The translations under genes and the position numbers were made by a program. This document shows positions 56,560 to 60,537 of a stretch of DNA of 60,537 bases, piece after piece (within the stretch, counting starts at the first letter, position 1; each line of letters starts with the position of its first letter). The notes under the pieces are model-generated. The model had not been told where the DNA came from. It saw only the letters and a program-made list of their open reading frames with translations, and did not search any database. The stretch is taken from NCBI GenBank assembly GCA_001579985.1, contig LRSR01014198.1, positions 1-60,537 on the forward strand. Reading direction: 5' to 3'. The DNA is from Hypsibius dujardini (lineage: Eukaryota; Tardigrada; Eutardigrada; Parachela; Hypsibiidae).

Positions 56560-59150
56560 GAACTGCGAGCATTGCTAGGGAGGTACATACGGCGTCCCTC
56601 AGGGTGCAGGGTATATTTGGAGCTTTCACGTGGCCTGAAATTTTGGTATTTGGGAGAGGCAAAAACACCATATCATAAGAGACGGTCCATCACAAGATTC
56701 TTACTCATCCTGAATCTTAAGAGGTCGCATGCCATTTCAGTCATATGTCGAATGTGTCATGGACGATCACAATCGCACCGCGCTGTTGCTTTGAAGCCCT
56801 TTATTGTTCGGATATTTTGTAATACACAGCAGGTGCACTGCGGGAACAGGGCCGGAAGGCGATTTGGAAAGGAATGACCTTTGTATATACTGACATGCAC
56901 GGATTAACAAAACCTGTTCCCAGTAGCAGAAAATCACAGTCGGTGCCACAGTAGCGTGTAGATTTATACACGTTCGCTCAGTCTTTAACCACTGTTCTGC
57001 CTGATCTGTGGTGATTGTAGTACATTTCTTTCGGTCCGCGCTTTGTTTTTACCCTTTACACGGCTGGCGGCTGACCTTTAGACGCCCAGACATGAAATTA
57101 TCTTAAGGCAGATCTATATTCCTGCATATTGCCTGAATTATTATCTCCTGAGCTGTAAGGTGACTTTACACTTGAGATAGATACGCTAGGTCAAAACGCG
57201 AAACAATTAGAAACCCCGAAGGCGTCCTTGTAAAGTCGCTTGGATTGCAATTCGCTCGTCTTTTGCTTAGAGAGTTTTCCAAATCGTAGGGTAAACTACC
57301 CAGTACGTTATTGAATCAAAATCAAATCAAACGTCAAATGATTTCAAATTCAACTCAAATCGAAATCAAATCAAATCAATTCCATTCAAATCGGTCTTTT
57401 TTCCTTTTGATGCCATCCTTACGGTAGGTTGCCAGGAATCTGATTGGTTTTCGGGACCGAGTGGTTAGTCGATGGGCCGGAAACAGAAAAAGTGGGTGAA
57501 GAACAACACATTTTCACAGATTCACAGTCAGTCGAGACGCACCGACCAAGAGATGGATTGACTACTTGGCGCATACATTTAGACAAGGAACATGGGCGGA
57601 ACTTGGCATACCTATTGATGAAAAGCCAAGAGACGACCTTACATCAACCCACGCCAATATAAAAACTTCCCGGAACTCAGAGATTAAAGAGGGATTGGGA
57701 GAATAGAAGGACTGCAACAAATAAGGCAAATTTGGGAACAAAAAAAGGCAGGCAATGGTAGCTGAAATATCGGGTAGACTGGCAGAAATTCAAAATTAAA
57801 GCGAAAATAGTTAATGAAAAATCAAACAGAAAAGAAATTACCGCATTGTATGCCAAATCTGGGCGTTCGGTACTTAGAGCGAGCACGGGTTACATATCGT
57901 CAGGCACAGTTGCTAGGGAAGAACTTCTTGGGAAGCCGAACAGCTCGGACCGAAGTGACGAGCTCAACTGCCGCACCAGAGAGTGATCAGAGACCTTGTC
58001 AACGAGGAATGATGGCAGTTGATCGATTCGTCGCTTTTTGTTGAACGCATAACGAAAGATGAGTTATTCGTTAACTAACAAGTCTCTAATCCCCAGATAT
58101 AGCCTTTTAAGTATATGCTTTCAATGTGTACGAGGTGAAATTTTTAATTCGGCTGACAGGCAAAACCGCGCCTCATGAGCGTAAAAAGTCCTTAGTAATA
58201 TATTTTGGTGTACAAAGCCTGCCTTACCTAAAAATTAGTTACTAAGAATATTTAGTTTAGTTTCGTTTAGTTGCAAACCACTTTTAATTTCGTTTTAGTC
58301 GAAATTGGTTGACTAGTTTTAGCTTTTTTTAGTTTTTCCATGTTGAATCTTTAGTAACTAAAAATTTAAGTTTAGTTTTATTTGTCAATTAAAAAAACTC
58401 AACGCGAAAAATTAATCACTGACAGTTTCAATTTGGTTTTGACATTCCTAGCTGCATTATACAAATATTATTCTCAGATTAACGCAAGCTACACTCAATT
58501 TACTGTTTTAAACACTGATCATGACTTATACAATGTATTTCATCCGCGAGATTAACGGATTTTTCTGTAAAGTTCCAAAATTGGACGAATAACTTTACAG
58601 TTCCATTTATCTTGTTTTTAAATTTTCACTATCAAAGTGTCAAGTTTTAGGAAAGATTGAACTAATACGTCTCTGAGACTCAACTCCCAAATTCAATGAT
58701 CGCAGTGAACAAAATCTTGAAGATAACGTTTTCCAAAAGCAGTTGTTAGTAGCGAAATCAGGTTTTATTTCGAGTTTGAAATTGTGCTAAAAAAATCCCG
58801 ACAAAAATAAAATTTGGATGCAATATCCCGACATCGTCTCATCCAACCGCAAGGACAACAATTTTTGTCACAAAAAATCAATTGGAAATTATGTAAGAAT
58901 GCACATTAAGTGATTGGATTTGATGAATGTTTAGATGCTGAAAATGAAAATATTTATCACGTTTATACTTGCTTACCCTGATTCCTTGAATGGTAAAACG
59001 TTCACTCCTCAAATAACACTGGTGCTACACGCTCTGTGCGATGTGATGTGGTCTAAACGAAACTTGATTCGACGAAGTCGTGGAGCGGTTTAAAATGTTA
59101 TTTCCTCATGGTGTAAACCTAAAAAAACTCCCGAAGACAGTAAAAATCAA
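56560..59150. other. No gene supported; repeat traces
   Basis: An AAATC/TCAAA run lies at 57320-57400. A solo end of the foldback family (TTTTGGTGTACAAAGCCTG with adjacent CTCATGAGCGTAAAAAG) is at about 58180-58228. A diverged TTTAG-rich stretch follows at 58240-58420. Confidence 0.5.
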
Positions 59151-59164
59151 ATAACTTTAAACCA

Positions 59165-60262
59165 ATAATGGAAGTGATCCGCCTCCTTCCACGCCCATTT
59201 GATGCAGGCCAACTATCATGAGTGGTCAGTTCAAAAGTTAGACTTTGACCGCGCCAGGGTTGCTCACTCATTGGTCGGCTTACCCGAAAGGGGCGGGATA
59301 AAACACTGTTTTTCTGTATCATTCCGGAAAGTGGCCGGACACTTGTGGTGCGACTCCTTCAAAAATGTAAAACAATTATGTTGCTTTAGCCAAATCATTA
59401 ATCTATCATTTTTTTTAAACTGACAGCAATAAAATGGCAAAGTTTACTCGAATATAATAGTCAGATCATGACAGCCAATAAAAGCCCCAATTCCATATTT
59501 TTATAAAAATTAGCAGAGCCACCGCGTAGCAATGTTGCAAATTCTTTTAAAATTAAAAAGATACGGTGTTTTAGGTAGATACGGATCTACTATATCCCGT
59601 TTTCAGACATATTTTCGGTTCAAAACTCACAGAGTTATAAATAGATGGGAAATCTGCCTGAAACTGAAATTGTTTTAATTTTAAAAGAAGTTTCATCCCT
59701 GCTATCCGGCCAATTTCCGGTAAGATACAGAATAGCTTCTTTTACTAGCTGCTATGATCATGTTAATAACTTTTGAATTTTATTCTCCGTCATTTTGAAC
59801 CAAAACCTTTCTGAAATCGGAGTATGATAGATTAGTGATCAAAGTCAAGCGCCATATTCTTGTTAAATTTTAACAAAACTTGCAACCCTGCTACCCGGCC
59901 AATTTTGATACGAGTTGAGGCTTTAATTAGCTGTTATGATCCCACGGTTATAATTTGAATGAACTTTGACGTTTTATTGCCTTGCCAGTTTTAAACCAAA
60001 AACGTTTCTGAAAACGTAATATTCGGCTCCAACACTTTTTTTTGAATTTCTGAAGATTTCGCATCCCTAGTGTCCATCCACTTTCCGGAGTGAAACAGAA
60101 AAAATGTGTTTCGCCCCGCCCCTTTCGGGCAAACCGATCAATGAATGAGCCACTCTGGCGTGATCAAAGTTCAACGTCAGAACCTACCATTCATGACCGT
60201 TGGCCTGCACCTAACGGGCGTAGTAAGGGGCGGTGTTAACGCAGTTGCTTCCGTTACTGCTT
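59165..60262. mobile_element. About 1.1-kb element with roughly 180-200-base inverted arms
   Basis: The left arm (59165-59365) and right arm (60050-60262) are inverse copies. Matching blocks include GATGCAGGCCAAC, TCATGAGTGGT, CCCGAAAGGGGCGG and CATTCCGGAAAGTGGCCGGA, at roughly 75-80% identity by eye. The interior holds three imperfect units of about 180-190 bases beginning near 59694, 59882 and 60062 (CATCCCTGCTATCCGGCCAA type). No transposase is present. Confidence 0.75.
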
Positions 60263-60537
60263 AAAAATTACTTGTAAAAAGCCCCAAAAAACCAACATGG
60301 GTGAGTGGGAAAAGAATTATTAACGAAAACTTGACAGGCAACGCAGTTATTGAGAAATGAATTGTACTGCTGCAGCCGTCTGAGCACGCGAGCATAGCTC
60401 GGCATAGCGTTCGGGTTTCGTGGAGAAATCCCAGTATTTCGTTGAAGTATCTGTGAGTTGCAGAATCAAGGAGATCAAATGCCTATGCTTGACAGAAAGG
60501 GTGTGGCTTCTCTACTCCAACAAATTCGTCCTGTGCA

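Noticed and set aside
1-60537. tRNA, rRNA, CRISPR, bacterial promoters or terminators
   Set aside because: None could be recognised; all gene structures are eukaryotic with GT-AG introns.

Overview
This window looks like nuclear DNA of an invertebrate animal. Genes lie on both strands and are cut into short exons by small GT-AG introns (often 50-100 bases). The recognisable products are metazoan receptors: rhodopsin-type GPCRs, receptor tyrosine kinase pieces, a natriuretic-peptide-receptor-like ectodomain, an LDL-receptor propeller, a mucin-like secreted protein and an F-box exon. Compact introns and repeated divergent GPCRs would suit a tardigrade or another small ecdysozoan, but that is inference. 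No bacterial signals, rRNA, tRNA or CRISPR were seen.

Layout. 1-5.5 kb (+): exons of a P-loop ATPase resembling SF3/DUF927-type ATPases, interrupted by an in-frame stop; an unknown acidic protein; and an exon-rich gene ending in a cysteine-rich domain. 7.3-8.8 kb (-): an unknown two-helix membrane protein. 10.4-11.5 kb (+): a decayed Ig-domain receptor tyrosine kinase. 13.8-16.9 kb (+): a four-exon gene joining a novel N-terminal region to a degenerate kinase (pseudokinase), the best-resolved unusual gene here. 17.8-19.25 kb: a frameshifted mariner transposase followed by a KDZ-type transposase remnant. 19.3-19.9 kb: a foldback element with minisatellite arms. 20.4-26 kb (-): a damaged GPCR, an LDLR YWTD fragment and a more complete GPCR. 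28.7 kb (+): an F-box exon. 34.2-34.6 kb (-): a fragment resembling the endonuclease region linked to type-B polymerases of large DNA transposons. 36.9-40.9 kb: small unassigned genes. 41.5-44.3 kb (-): a secreted mucin with a cysteine-rich C-terminal region. 44.7-45.7 kb (-): a GPCR 5' half abutting a tyrosine kinase C-lobe. 46.5-49.9 kb (+): nine exons with compatible splice phases encoding the distal half of a natriuretic-peptide-receptor-like ectodomain, a membrane helix and a short tail. 54.6-56.3 kb (-): a clean two-exon GPCR. 59.2-60.3 kb: a long-inverted-repeat element.

The genes are not an operon and no shared pathway can be shown. Signalling receptors, many truncated, frameshifted or juxtaposed, are interspersed with at least six different inverted-repeat elements. 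Several frameshifts and homopolymer runs (near 5, 3010, 30870 and 40310) mean some apparent pseudogenes could be assembly errors.
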